From Pararobbsia alpina_A (lineage in GTDB: Bacteria; Pseudomonadota; Gammaproteobacteria; Burkholderiales; Burkholderiaceae): a stretch of DNA of 64,000 nucleotides. This document shows positions 41,663-51,429 of the stretch, piece by piece. The translations under genes were made by a program, and so were the position numbers. Below the pieces are notes generated by a model that worked only from the letters and a program-made list of their open reading frames with translations, ran no database searches and was not told where the DNA came from. Every line of letters starts with the position of its first letter. Within the stretch, counting starts at the first letter, position 1. The stretch is from NCBI RefSeq assembly GCF_965118125.1, contig NZ_OZ221287.1:2542001-2606000 (forward strand), in the 5' to 3' direction.

Positions 41663-42304
41663 TCAGACGACTGCCGTTTCGCCCATGACCTCATCGACGA
41701 GCAAACGCTCGACGCCGAGATCCGTGAGTTGAAGCCATGCCGCTTCAAGCGAGCCATCGAGATCGATCGGCCGGCTCGCATCTTCGATCAGATACGACTC
41801 GAAGCCGCATGCGCGCGCATCGAGTGCGGTCCACGCAACGCAATAATCCGTCGCGAGGCCACAGCAGAACACCCGCTTGACGCCGGTCTCCCGCAAATAG
41901 CCCGTCAGTCCCGTCGGCGTCTTCCGATCCGCTTCGACAAACGCCGAATAGCTGTCGACGTTCACGTGATGCCCTTTGCGAATCACGAGCCGCGCATGCG
42001 GAATCGACAGATCATCGTGAAGCGCCGCGCCGCGCGTGCCCTGTACGCAATGCTGAGGCCAAAGCACCTGTTCGCCATAAGGCATATGCGCACGCGAAAA
42101 CGGCTGCTTGCCCGGATGACTGATCGCGAACGAGGCGTGATTGGCCGGATGCCAGTCCTGCGTGAGCACGACGTGCGAAAAACTGGCGGCGAGACGATTG
42201 ATCGGTGCGACGACCTCATCGCCAAAAGGCACGGCAAGCGCGCCTCCGGGCATAAAGTCGTATTGCACGTCGACGACCAGCAACACATCGCTCGACGGTC
42301 GCAT
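41663..42304 (-). CDS. pncA: Nicotinamidase PncA
   Basis: Converts nicotinamide to nicotinate in NAD salvage (and would activate pyrazinamide). 213 residues; triad D12 (VVDVQYDF), K110 (VIRKGHH) and C155 (ATDYCVAW). Metal ligands are D50 and H52 (QDWHP) and H85. Cytoplasmic, isochorismatase superfamily like the two hydrolases near 35 kb, but clearly the PncA branch. 65 bp upstream of the FadB-like stop; same strand. Confidence 0.94.
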   Translation of the reverse strand: MRPSSDVLLVVDVQYDFMPGGALAVPFGDEVVAPINRLAASFSHVVLTQDWHPANHASFAISHPGKQPFSRAHMPYGEQVLWPQHCVQGTRGAALHDDLSIPHARLVIRKGHHVNVDSYSAFVEADRKTPTGLTGYLRETGVKRVFCCGLATDYCVAWTALDARACGFESYLIEDASRPIDLDGSLEAAWLQLTDLGVERLLVDEVMGETAVV

Positions 42305-42369
42305 CGGAACTCCTTTGATCTGAATAAAACGGGAAACGCGCCAGCGGCGAGCCCACCCGTCTCAACCGA

Positions 42370-44454
42370 TCATCCGTTGAAGCGGCGTCCCTCGCCTGCG
42401 AGCCGCGTCAGCAGCGGCGCGGGCTTCGACCAGAATTCGTCGCCCGTAGCCGCAGCATACCGCTCCATGGCCTGTTTGACATGACCGAGCCCGACCATAT
42501 CGGCGTAAAGCATCGGGCCGCCGCGGAATAACGGGAAGCCATAGCCCGTCAGATAGACCATGTCGATATCCGACGCCTTTGATGCGATGCCTTCCTCGAG
42601 GATCTTCGCGCCTTCGTTGACGAGCGCAAAGACGAGGCGTTCGACGATTTCGGCATCCTCGAGCGTCCGACGCGCGGTGCCCGCCTCGGACGAATACGCG
42701 ACGATCATGTCGTCGACCATCTTCGACGGATGCGCATTCCGGTCGCCCGGCTGATAGTCGTACCAGCCGCCGCCGGTCTTCTGGCCGAAACGGCCGGCTT
42801 CGCAGAGCCGGTCGGCGATCTTCGAATAGACGATGTCCGGATGCTCGACGGCGCGGCGCTTGCGAATGGCCCAGCCGATATCGTTGCCGGCCAGATCACT
42901 CATCCGGAACGGTCCCATCGCAAAACCGAACTGCTCGATGGCTCGATCGATCTGCTCGGGCAGCCCGCCCTCCTCGAGCATCTCGAGCGCCTGACGCACG
43001 TACTGCTCGACCATGCGGTTGCCGATAAACCCGTCGCACACACCCGACACGACCGCCGTCTTGCGAATCTTTTTCGCGAGCGCCATGACAGTCGCGAGCA
43101 CATCCTTCGCCGTCTTCTCGCCGCGTACGACTTCGAGCAGCTTCATGACATTCGCCGGGCTGAAGAAGTGCATGCCGACGACGTCTTCGGGACGTTTCGT
43201 GAATGCGGCGATCTTGTCGAGATCCAGCGTTGACGTGTTGGAGGCCAGGATCGCGCCCGGCTTGGCGATCGCATCGATCTTCTCGAACACCTGCTGCTTG
43301 ACCGACAGCTCCTCGAACACGGCCTCGATGATCAGATCGGCTGTCTTCAGGTCGTCGAACGCCAGCGACGGGCGAATCAGCGCCATGCGCGATTCGAGTT
43401 GCTCGGCAGTCAACTTGCCATTCTTGACGTTGCGCTCGTAGTTCTTTCGAATCGTCGCAAGGCCGCGATCAAGCGCTTCTTGTTTCGTCTCGACGAGCAC
43501 CACGGGAATGCCGGCGTTGATGAAATTCATCGTGATGCCGCCGCCCATCGTGCCCGCGCCGATCACGCCGACTTCGCGCAGGGTCCGCAACGGCGTGCTC
43601 GACGGCACATCGGGTATTTTCGAGGCAGCGCGTTCGCCGAAGAACGCGTGACGCAAGGCATGGCTTTCAGGCGAATCGAGCAACGCGATAAAGCCGTCGC
43701 GCTCGCGAGTCAGGCCGGCGTCGAAGCCATGGCGCAGGCCGTGTTCGACCGCGTCGATGCACTTGCCGGGCGCCGGGAAACGCTTGGCAATGGCGGTAAT
43801 CTCCTGGCGTGCGTGCGTGAGTACGGCGTCGGCGTTCGGCGCATCGATCTCGCGATCGCGCACGCGCGGCAGCGCGCCTTGTGCGCCGGCCTTGCGGGCA
43901 AATTCCACGGCGCCGGCGATCAGATCGCCTTCGATGATCGCGTCGAACAGCTTTCCATCCGCGAGCTTGGTCGCGGCAACCGGATCGCCCGTGACGATCA
44001 TCGTGAGCGCGCGCTCGAGACCGACCGCGCGAGGCAATCGCTGCGTGCCGCCGGCACCCGGCAGCAAGCCGATCTTGACCTCGGGCAATGCCACCTGCGC
44101 ATCGGGTGTCGCGACACGGTAGTTCGCGCCGAGCGCGAGTTCGAGGCCGCCGCCCATCGCGAGCTTGTTGATGGCCGCGACGATCGGCTTCTTGCTCGCC
44201 TCAACCGTCGCGATCACCGTGTGGAGATTGGGCTCGGCGATCGCCGCCGGCTTGTTGAATTCGGTGATGTCCGCGCCGCCCGAGAATACCGAGCCTGCGC
44301 CCGTCAGCACGATGGCGACGACCTGCGCGTCGTCTTGCGCGCGCTGGATCGCATCGACAATGCCGGTGCGCGTGGCATGGTTCAGGCCGTTGACCGGCGG
44401 GTTTTCAAACGTTACGACGGCTACGCCATCCTGGATCGCATACGCCACGGCCAT
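42370..44454 (-). CDS. Enoyl-CoA hydratase/3-hydroxyacyl-CoA dehydrogenase fusion
   Basis: 694-residue bifunctional beta-oxidation enzyme. The N-terminal crotonase domain has ENPPVNGLNHA, the oxyanion loop SGGADITEF and the catalytic region GGGLELALGANYRVA. The C-terminal NAD domain starts GVIGAGTMGGGITMNF near residue 295, with VGMHFFSPANVMKLLEVVRG later. Acts on acyl-CoA in the cytoplasm. ATG 44454 has GGAGG seven bases upstream; the frame to 44475 contains that site. Sits next to an acyl-CoA ligase gene on the same strand, consistent with fatty-acid use. FadB and FadJ type are not separable here. Confidence 0.92.
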   Translation of the reverse strand: MAVAYAIQDGVAVVTFENPPVNGLNHATRTGIVDAIQRAQDDAQVVAIVLTGAGSVFSGGADITEFNKPAAIAEPNLHTVIATVEASKKPIVAAINKLAMGGGLELALGANYRVATPDAQVALPEVKIGLLPGAGGTQRLPRAVGLERALTMIVTGDPVAATKLADGKLFDAIIEGDLIAGAVEFARKAGAQGALPRVRDREIDAPNADAVLTHARQEITAIAKRFPAPGKCIDAVEHGLRHGFDAGLTRERDGFIALLDSPESHALRHAFFGERAASKIPDVPSSTPLRTLREVGVIGAGTMGGGITMNFINAGIPVVLVETKQEALDRGLATIRKNYERNVKNGKLTAEQLESRMALIRPSLAFDDLKTADLIIEAVFEELSVKQQVFEKIDAIAKPGAILASNTSTLDLDKIAAFTKRPEDVVGMHFFSPANVMKLLEVVRGEKTAKDVLATVMALAKKIRKTAVVSGVCDGFIGNRMVEQYVRQALEMLEEGGLPEQIDRAIEQFGFAMGPFRMSDLAGNDIGWAIRKRRAVEHPDIVYSKIADRLCEAGRFGQKTGGGWYDYQPGDRNAHPSKMVDDMIVAYSSEAGTARRTLEDAEIVERLVFALVNEGAKILEEGIASKASDIDMVYLTGYGFPLFRGGPMLYADMVGLGHVKQAMERYAAATGDEFWSKPAPLLTRLAGEGRRFNG

Positions 44455-44633
44455 CTGTCTTCCTCCATGCCCCACGGGCCTTTGATCCCGCCGCTGTCGG
44501 CGGGCACGCTAGCATCGCACACACGCTTCGGATTGGGGACGGCGGATCTGCGCCCGCTTGGTCCACTCCCTGAACGCCCAATCGAATGGACCCAAGCATA
44601 ACGAGAAAAGCACGATCGTTCAATTGTGTTTTT

Positions 44634-46343
44634 CTACTGTGACGCTCCCGCGTGCTGGACGAGGTAATCGGCAAACCTTTCGCGAAGCTTGAACTTGAGG
44701 ATCTTGCCCGTCGCCGTATGGGGAATTTCGTCGACAAAGACGACTTCGTCGGGAATCCACCATTTCGCGACCTTGCCCTCGTAGAACTTGAGCAATTCCT
44801 CGCGCGTCACCGTCGCACCCGGCTTGCGCACGATGACCAGCAGCGGGCGTTCGGCCCACTTCGCATGGTGGGCCGCGATGCATGCCGCCTCGGCCACGCC
44901 GGGGAATGCGACGGCGATGTTCTCGACGTCGATCGAGCTGATCCACTCGCCGCCCGACTTGATCACATCCTTGCTGCGGTCCGTAATCTGCATATACCCG
45001 TCGGGATCGATCGTCGCGACGTCGCCGGTCGGGAACCAGCCATCACGCAGCGCCGAGTCCGGGTGATTGAAATACCGCTCGCAGACCCAGTGCCCGCGCG
45101 CGTACAAATCGCCAAACGCCACGCCATCCCACGGCAGATCGTTGCCGTGCTCGTCGACGATCTTGATATCGGCGCCAAACAGCGTGCGGCCCTGCTTGCG
45201 CAACGCCGCCTCCTGCGCGGAGGCCGACTGTTCGGCAAGACCGGAAGTCAGGTTACCGACCGTCACGATCGGCGAGGTCTCCGACATACCCCAGCCATGA
45301 ATCGCCTGAACACCGTACTTCTGCTGGAACGCGTCCTGCATCGCGGGCGGCAGCGCGGCGCCGCCCACGAGCGTGCGTTTCAAGGTCGAGAACCGTACGC
45401 CCGCCTGTTCCATATAGTTGAGCAGCGCGAGCCAGACGGTCGGCACGCCGGCGGTGAATGTCACCTTCTCGCTTTCGATCAGTTCATAGACCGATGCGCC
45501 GTCGAGTGCGCGGCCCGGCAACACCATCTTGGCCCCGGCGGCTGCCCCCGAATACGGAATCCCCCATGCATTGACGTGAAACATCGGCACGACCGGCAGC
45601 ACGACTTCCCGGGACGAGATGCCGAGCGCATTCGGGCCCGCACTGACGAGTGCATGGAGCACATTGGAGCGATGCGAATACAGCACGCCCTTCGGATGCC
45701 CCGTCGTGCCCGACGTGTAGCACAAGCCGCAGGCGGAACGTTCGTCGAGCAACGGCCATGCGTAGTCGCCCGACTCGGCCTGCACGAGATCTTCGTAGCA
45801 CTCGACTGGCGTCTTCATCTCCGGCATGGATGCGCGGTCGGTCATCGCGACCCAGTGACGCACCGACGGACATTGCGGCGCAAGCAGGTCCACAATGCCC
45901 GCAAACGTGACGTCGAACATCACGACACCATCCTGGGCGTCGTTGACGATAAACGTCAGTTGCTCGCAGAACAGGCGCGGATTGATGGTATGGACCACGG
46001 CGCCGCTGCCCGATACGCCGTAATAGGCTTCGAGGTGCCGATAGGTGTTCCAGGCGAGCGTGCCGACGCGGTCGCCTGCCTGCACGCCGAGGCGGGCGAG
46101 CGCCTGGGCAAGCTGACGTGCGCGCCGTTCGCAGTCGCGCCATGTGTACCGGTGAATCGCGCCGTCCTCGACGCGCCGGGTCACGATTTCCGTATCACCG
46201 TTGTGCCGCGCCGCATGCGTCAGAAGCTCGGACACAAGCAGGGGCATCTCCATCATCTGGCCCGTCATCGGGCCCGTCATGTCGCCCGTCATCTCGCCCG
46301 TCGGCGGGCTGGCCATTTGCGGGCGCTCCGTCAGCATCGTCAT
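44634..46343 (-). CDS. Acyl-CoA ligase (AMP-forming), fatty-acid type
   Basis: ANL-superfamily ligase activating a fatty or related acid with ATP and CoA. 569 residues; P-loop YTSGTTGHPKGVLYSH, VPMFHVNAWGIPYSGA, HGWGMSETSP, GWFPTGDVATIDPDGYMQITDRSKDVIKSGGEWIS, and the catalytic lysine in TATGKILK. Closest in style to medium-chain and DmdB-like ligases. ATG 46343 follows GGAGAG. The N-terminus carries four Met-Thr-Gly type units before the conserved MEMPLLVSELL. Divergent from selO across 121 bp. Confidence 0.92.
   Translation of the reverse strand: MTMLTERPQMASPPTGEMTGDMTGPMTGQMMEMPLLVSELLTHAARHNGDTEIVTRRVEDGAIHRYTWRDCERRARQLAQALARLGVQAGDRVGTLAWNTYRHLEAYYGVSGSGAVVHTINPRLFCEQLTFIVNDAQDGVVMFDVTFAGIVDLLAPQCPSVRHWVAMTDRASMPEMKTPVECYEDLVQAESGDYAWPLLDERSACGLCYTSGTTGHPKGVLYSHRSNVLHALVSAGPNALGISSREVVLPVVPMFHVNAWGIPYSGAAAGAKMVLPGRALDGASVYELIESEKVTFTAGVPTVWLALLNYMEQAGVRFSTLKRTLVGGAALPPAMQDAFQQKYGVQAIHGWGMSETSPIVTVGNLTSGLAEQSASAQEAALRKQGRTLFGADIKIVDEHGNDLPWDGVAFGDLYARGHWVCERYFNHPDSALRDGWFPTGDVATIDPDGYMQITDRSKDVIKSGGEWISSIDVENIAVAFPGVAEAACIAAHHAKWAERPLLVIVRKPGATVTREELLKFYEGKVAKWWIPDEVVFVDEIPHTATGKILKFKLRERFADYLVQHAGASQ
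46257..46304 (-). repeat. In-frame 12-bp tandem repeat in the acyl-CoA ligase gene
   Basis: Four 12-bp units of the type CTGGCCCGTCAT (plus strand). On the coding strand they encode the GEMTGDMTGPMTGQ segment. A change in copy number would keep the frame. Confidence 0.7.
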
Positions 46344-46464
46344 CGTTATTCTCTCCGTGAGCCCGTTGAAAGGCGCGCGCCCGTCGACAGGCCCGAACCC
46401 CTGGAATTGCGGCGCCAGCGCGTGCCGGCCAAGCGACTTACAATAGCCAGTCCCCAGTTGTCGC

Positions 46465-47988
<1,524 letters not shown>

Positions 47989-48043
47989 ACCGAAGCAAAC
48001 TTAAGTACGAAGCACAGCGACGCGACAGATCCATCGATGCCGT

Positions 48044-48186
48044 ATCCGCTTGCAGTACCCACTTGTAAGACCCGCTTGCAGGCCCCACTTGCAAAAGCTG
48101 TTCGCAGGCGCTGTTTGTAAGACCGGCTTGCAAGACCTGTGTGTCCTACCCGCTTGTCAGACCCGCTTGTCAGATCCGTTTGTAAG
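48044..48186 (+). repeat. Eleven degenerate 13-bp repeats
   Basis: Eleven contiguous 13-bp units without a gap, consensus ACCCGCTTGYAAG; units 9 and 10 are identical (ACCCGCTTGTCAG). It fills most of the 252-bp gap between selO and msrB and ends 54 bp before the msrB start. No open reading frame with a ribosome binding site is present. Confidence 0.85.
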
Positions 48187-48240
48187 GTTTGGGCATGTCG
48201 ACCGACTAACAGGAGCATGCCTTACTTTGAGAGACCGACC

Positions 48241-48645
48241 ATGAGCAACACACCGACCAAGACCGACGCCGACTACAAACGTGACCTGTCCGATATCGAA
48301 TATCAGGTGACCCGTCACGCGGCGACCGAACGCGCCTTCACCGGTCGCTACTGGGACCATTGGGAAAACGGGGTCTACAAGTGCGTATGCTGCGGCGCCG
48401 CGCTGTTCGAATCGGACAACAAATTCGACGCAGGCTGCGGGTGGCCGAGCTTCGATCGCCCGCTAAACGGCGAGCTGATCGACGAGCATCGCGACATGTC
48501 GCACGGCATGGTCCGCGTCGAAGTGCGCTGCAAGGTGTGCGACGCGCACCTGGGCCACGTCTTCCCGGACGGACCGACCGACACGGGTGATCGCTATTGC
48601 ATCAATTCGGCTGCGTTACAATTCGAGCCCGGCAGCCAGAAATAA
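48241..48645 (+). CDS. msrB: Peptide methionine-(R)-sulfoxide reductase MsrB
   Basis: Repairs methionine-R-sulfoxide in proteins, cytoplasmic. 134 residues. Zinc ligands C48/C51 (YKCVCCGAALF) and C97/C100 (RCKVCDAHLGHVF); catalytic C120 in DRYCINSAAL. ATG 48241 chosen; a longer frame back to 48139 runs through the tandem repeats. Next to selO, also a redox-linked enzyme. Confidence 0.96.
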   Translation: MSNTPTKTDADYKRDLSDIEYQVTRHAATERAFTGRYWDHWENGVYKCVCCGAALFESDNKFDAGCGWPSFDRPLNGELIDEHRDMSHGMVRVEVRCKVCDAHLGHVFPDGPTDTGDRYCINSAALQFEPGSQK

Positions 48646-48680
48646 CGATTGCAACGTCCGGCCGACGGCCGGCTTGCAAC

Positions 48681-48720
48681 GCATGCATCGCCCCGGGGTC
48701 GTTCCCGGGATGATGCATGC
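48681..48720 (+). other. Long hairpin between msrB and yciB
   Basis: Outer 9-bp stem GCATGCATC/GATGCATGC continued, after a small internal mismatch, by CCCGGGG/TCCCGGG with a 4-base loop. It forms a 40-nt near-perfect hairpin. A smaller CCGGCC/GGCCGG hairpin precedes it (48658-48672). No T-run. Could be an mRNA end-stabilising structure or a cruciform. Confidence 0.6.
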
Positions 48721-48830
48721 GCGAAGTCTTGCGACACCCGACATCCGATGCTGCGTGCCTACCCGGCACGCAGTGCCTCGCTCGATGGGCCGTTGCGCAG
48801 CGGTATCTGGCAGCCGTTACCGGACACCGC

Positions 48831-49361
48831 ATGAAACTCTTATTCGATTTCTTTCCGATCATTCTGTTTTTCGTCGCCTACAAGCTGACGAATATCTACA
48901 CCGCCACGGCGATTGCAATCGTCTCCTCGCTTGCACTGATCGCGTGGGTCGCCTTCCGGCACCGCAAGGTCGACCCGCTTCAATGGGTCAGCCTGATCGT
49001 CATTGTCGTGCTCGGCGGCGCGACGCTCGTCCTGCATGACGACCTGTTCATCAAATGGAAGCCCACGGTGGCGTACTGGCTGTTTGCGGTCGCACTCGGC
49101 GTCTCGCGCTTCGGTTTCGGCAAAGACCTGCTCAAGACGACCATGGGCAAGGAACTCAAGTTGCCCGAGCCCGTCTGGACGCAACTGACGCTCGCCTGGG
49201 TCGTCTTCTTCGCGCTGCTCGGCGTCGTGAACCTTGTGATCCTCTATCACTTCTCGACCGACGTCTGGGTCAATTTCAAGCTGTTCGGCGGCATCGGCTG
49301 CATGGTCGTGTTCGTCATCGCCCAAAGCCTCTGGCTCGCGCGCTATCTCAAGGAGGAGTGA
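48831..49361 (+). CDS. yciB: Inner-membrane protein YciB (septation protein A)
   Basis: 176-residue integral membrane protein with five predicted helices: MKLLFDFFPIILFFVAYKLTNIYTATA, then LIVIVVLGGATLVLHDDLFIKWKPTVAYWLF. Also called IspZ or IspA; it affects envelope synthesis and division. ATG 48831 gives the family N-terminus. 2 bp before bolA, the standard Burkholderiales order yciB-bolA-parvulin. Confidence 0.94.
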   Translation: MKLLFDFFPIILFFVAYKLTNIYTATAIAIVSSLALIAWVAFRHRKVDPLQWVSLIVIVVLGGATLVLHDDLFIKWKPTVAYWLFAVALGVSRFGFGKDLLKTTMGKELKLPEPVWTQLTLAWVVFFALLGVVNLVILYHFSTDVWVNFKLFGGIGCMVVFVIAQSLWLARYLKEE

Positions 49362-49363
49362 TC

Positions 49364-49648
49364 ATGCCCTCGATGTCGACCGATGCAATCGAAGCTCGTT
49401 TGAAGGCTGCGCTCTCCCCCTCGCACCTCGCGATCGAGGACGACGGCGCCCGCCATGCGGGCCATGCCGGCGCGGCTTCCGGAGGCCATTTCAATGTCAC
49501 GATCGTGACGGAAGCGTTCGCGGGCAAGACGCGCGTAGCGCGACATCGGCTGGTGTATGATGCGCTGGCCGATGCGATGCAGAATGGTATTCATGCCCTC
49601 GCGATCGCCGCATACACCCCCGAAGAATTCAACAATCTGCCTCGTTAG
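49364..49648 (+). CDS. BolA family protein
   Basis: 94-residue BolA/IbaG-like protein, which partners monothiol glutaredoxins in iron-sulfur handling. Marks: IEARLKAAL, IEDDGARHAGHAGAASGGHFNVTIV and the helix-turn RVARHRLVYDAL, ending HALAIAAYTPEEF. ATG 49364 has AAGGAGG eight bases upstream. Co-transcribed with yciB and the parvulin, 10 bp apart. Confidence 0.93.
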   Translation: MPSMSTDAIEARLKAALSPSHLAIEDDGARHAGHAGAASGGHFNVTIVTEAFAGKTRVARHRLVYDALADAMQNGIHALAIAAYTPEEFNNLPR

Positions 49649-49658
49649 GAATCACGTC

Positions 49659-50453
49659 ATGAGCTTCAAGAACGTCCGACTGTGGATCAGCACGGCCGCT
49701 GTCGTCATCGCTGCGGGTGCCGCCACTTCCGCGTTCGCGCAAAACATTGCTGTCGTGAATGGCACACCCATTCCGAAAGCACGCGTCGATGCCCTCGTCG
49801 CCGAACTCGTCCGCCAGGGCCAGACGGATTCGCCGCAATTGCAAGCCGCTGTTCGCGAAGAGCTCGTGAACCGCGAAATCATGATGCAGGAAGCCGAGAA
49901 GCGCGGCGTGCCGAATGACCCGAGCGTCAAGGCGCAAATGGCGCTCGCCTCGCAAAGCGTGGCGATCCGCGCGCTGATCCAGGACTACATCAAGAACAAC
50001 GCGCCGACCGACGCCGAACTTCGCGCGAAGTACGATGAGGCCGTCAAGCAGGTTCAGGGCAAGGAATATCACCTGCACCACATCCTCGTCGACAACGAGC
50101 AGCAAGCGAAGGACATCATCGCGAAGCTCAAGGCCGGCGGTAACTTCGACGACCTCGCGAAGCAATACTCGAAGGACACGGGTTCGGCCGCGCATGGTGG
50201 CGACCTCGACTGGGCAAATCTGCAAAGCTATGTGCCTGAGTTTGGCGATGCCGCGCAGAAGCTGCAGAAAGGCCAGATCACCGATACGCCGGTTCACTCG
50301 CAATTCGGCTGGCACGTGATCCGCCTCGACGATATCCGCGACGTCAAGGTGCCGCCGTTTGAAGACGTCAAGGCGCAGCTCGCACAGCAAATGCAGCAGG
50401 AAAAAGTGCAGGCCTGGGAACAAAGCCTGCACACCAAGGCGAAGATTCAGTAA
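49659..50453 (+). CDS. Periplasmic parvulin peptidyl-prolyl isomerase
   Basis: 264-residue PpiC/SurA-like foldase. Signal peptide with likely cleavage after SAFA (27). A SurA-type N-terminal helical region (about 28-130) precedes one parvulin domain (137-230: EYHLHHILVDNEQQAKDII, then GGDLDW and GWHVIRLDDI). Helps outer-membrane protein folding. Third gene of yciB-bolA-parvulin, with a terminator 42 bp downstream. Confidence 0.93.
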   Translation: MSFKNVRLWISTAAVVIAAGAATSAFAQNIAVVNGTPIPKARVDALVAELVRQGQTDSPQLQAAVREELVNREIMMQEAEKRGVPNDPSVKAQMALASQSVAIRALIQDYIKNNAPTDAELRAKYDEAVKQVQGKEYHLHHILVDNEQQAKDIIAKLKAGGNFDDLAKQYSKDTGSAAHGGDLDWANLQSYVPEFGDAAQKLQKGQITDTPVHSQFGWHVIRLDDIRDVKVPPFEDVKAQLAQQMQQEKVQAWEQSLHTKAKIQ

Positions 50454-50494
50454 TCGGATTTTGCGGGCCAGGCCCGCGAACGATGCAGTCAAAG

Positions 50495-50527
50495 AAGGCA
50501 GCAACCTCACGGTTCGCTGCCTTTTTT
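50495..50527 (+). terminator. Terminator of the yciB-bolA-parvulin operon
   Basis: Stem GGCAGC-AACC with GGTT-C-GCTGCC (one bulge), loop TCAC, followed by six Ts. Confidence 0.85.
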
Positions 50528-50714
50528 ATTGGCCGCCTTCGTTGTCCGCTTCGTTGGCCGCGTTTATTTATCGCATTGATTCGCCACGTCCGAATCGCGC
50601 ACCGATAGCCTTAGCGCGTTGTATTCGATGCTGATGCGCACTATAAGCACCGCTAGCGCGCAGCACACGTGAACCGTCGGACAATGCGGACTTCGCCCAT
50701 CCGATCACGCCATC

Positions 50715-51239
50715 ATGACCGCGACCGCTGCTTCGACACGACCCACCCCGCCCGGTGCTGATCCGACGCATGAACAGATGATCCGGCATCTGCGGCGCAC
50801 GAGTGAGATCGCCGAGCGTGCCGTGCGTTTCGGCCATCACCCGTTCGGCGCGATTCTGGTTGCGCCCGATCACGAAACCGTTCTGATCGAGCAAGGCAAC
50901 GTCGACACGGTGAACCATGCGGAATCCGTGCTCGCACGCACCGCCGCGACGAACTTTTCTGAAGACTTCCTCTGGGGCTGCACGCTCTATACGAACGTCG
51001 AGCCGTGCTGCATGTGCTCGGGCACGATGTATTGGGCCAATATCGGACGCCTCGTCTATGGCGCCGACGAAAAGGACTTGCTCGCCGCAACGGGTTCCCA
51101 CGACGAGAACCCGACCATGTCTTTGCCCTGCCGAACCGTGTTCGATCACAGCCAGAAGGCGATCAAGGTCTTCGGGCCGTTTCCCGAACTACACGACGAG
51201 ATCGCTCGCATGCAAAACGCATTCTGGGCCGCCCGATAA
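50715..51239 (+). CDS. Nucleoside/guanine deaminase-like CDA-fold enzyme
   Basis: 174-residue zinc deaminase of the cytidine/deoxycytidylate family. Zinc site H68-A-E70 (NHAESVLA) and C98/C101 in EPCCMCSGTMYW; E70 is the proton shuttle. The length and VYGADEKDLLAATGSHDENPTMSLPCR resemble guanine or nucleoside deaminases rather than TadA. Substrate not certain. Stands alone, converging on purL with a shared terminator. Confidence 0.88.
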   Translation: MTATAASTRPTPPGADPTHEQMIRHLRRTSEIAERAVRFGHHPFGAILVAPDHETVLIEQGNVDTVNHAESVLARTAATNFSEDFLWGCTLYTNVEPCCMCSGTMYWANIGRLVYGADEKDLLAATGSHDENPTMSLPCRTVFDHSQKAIKVFGPFPELHDEIARMQNAFWAAR

Positions 51240-51244
51240 TAAAA

Positions 51245-51280
51245 AAGCCCGCACGTCGTTGATGACGTCCGGGCTTCTTT
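51245..51280. terminator. Bidirectional terminator between the deaminase and purL
   Basis: Stem AAGCCCG/CGGGCTT continued by ACGTC/GACGT with one C-C mismatch, loop GTTGAT. CTTT follows on the plus strand and six Ts on the minus strand, so it serves purL at least as well. Confidence 0.8.
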
Positions 51281-51285
51281 GCCAT

Positions 51286-51358
51286 ATCCGCGGTATTCGC
51301 TAATTCACTCGCATTCGGTAGATCCGCGATATTCGCTCAACCACCCAAATTCGGTCAA
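51286..51358 (+). repeat. Two degenerate 36-bp repeats
   Basis: Two copies sharing ATCCGCG, TATTCGCT and ATTCGGT at the same spacing (36-bp period), with a partial third after 51358. Downstream of purL on the minus strand. Confidence 0.5.
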
Positions 51359-51429
51359 TCAGCGGTATCGGCGCTGACGGGCACGACACGCATCTGCCGC
51401 GCCCGCGTCCGCCATCTGCTATCGCTCGA

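Noticed and set aside
48044..48186. CRISPR array at the 13-bp repeats
   Set aside because: Units are contiguous with no spacers, and no cas genes are in the window.
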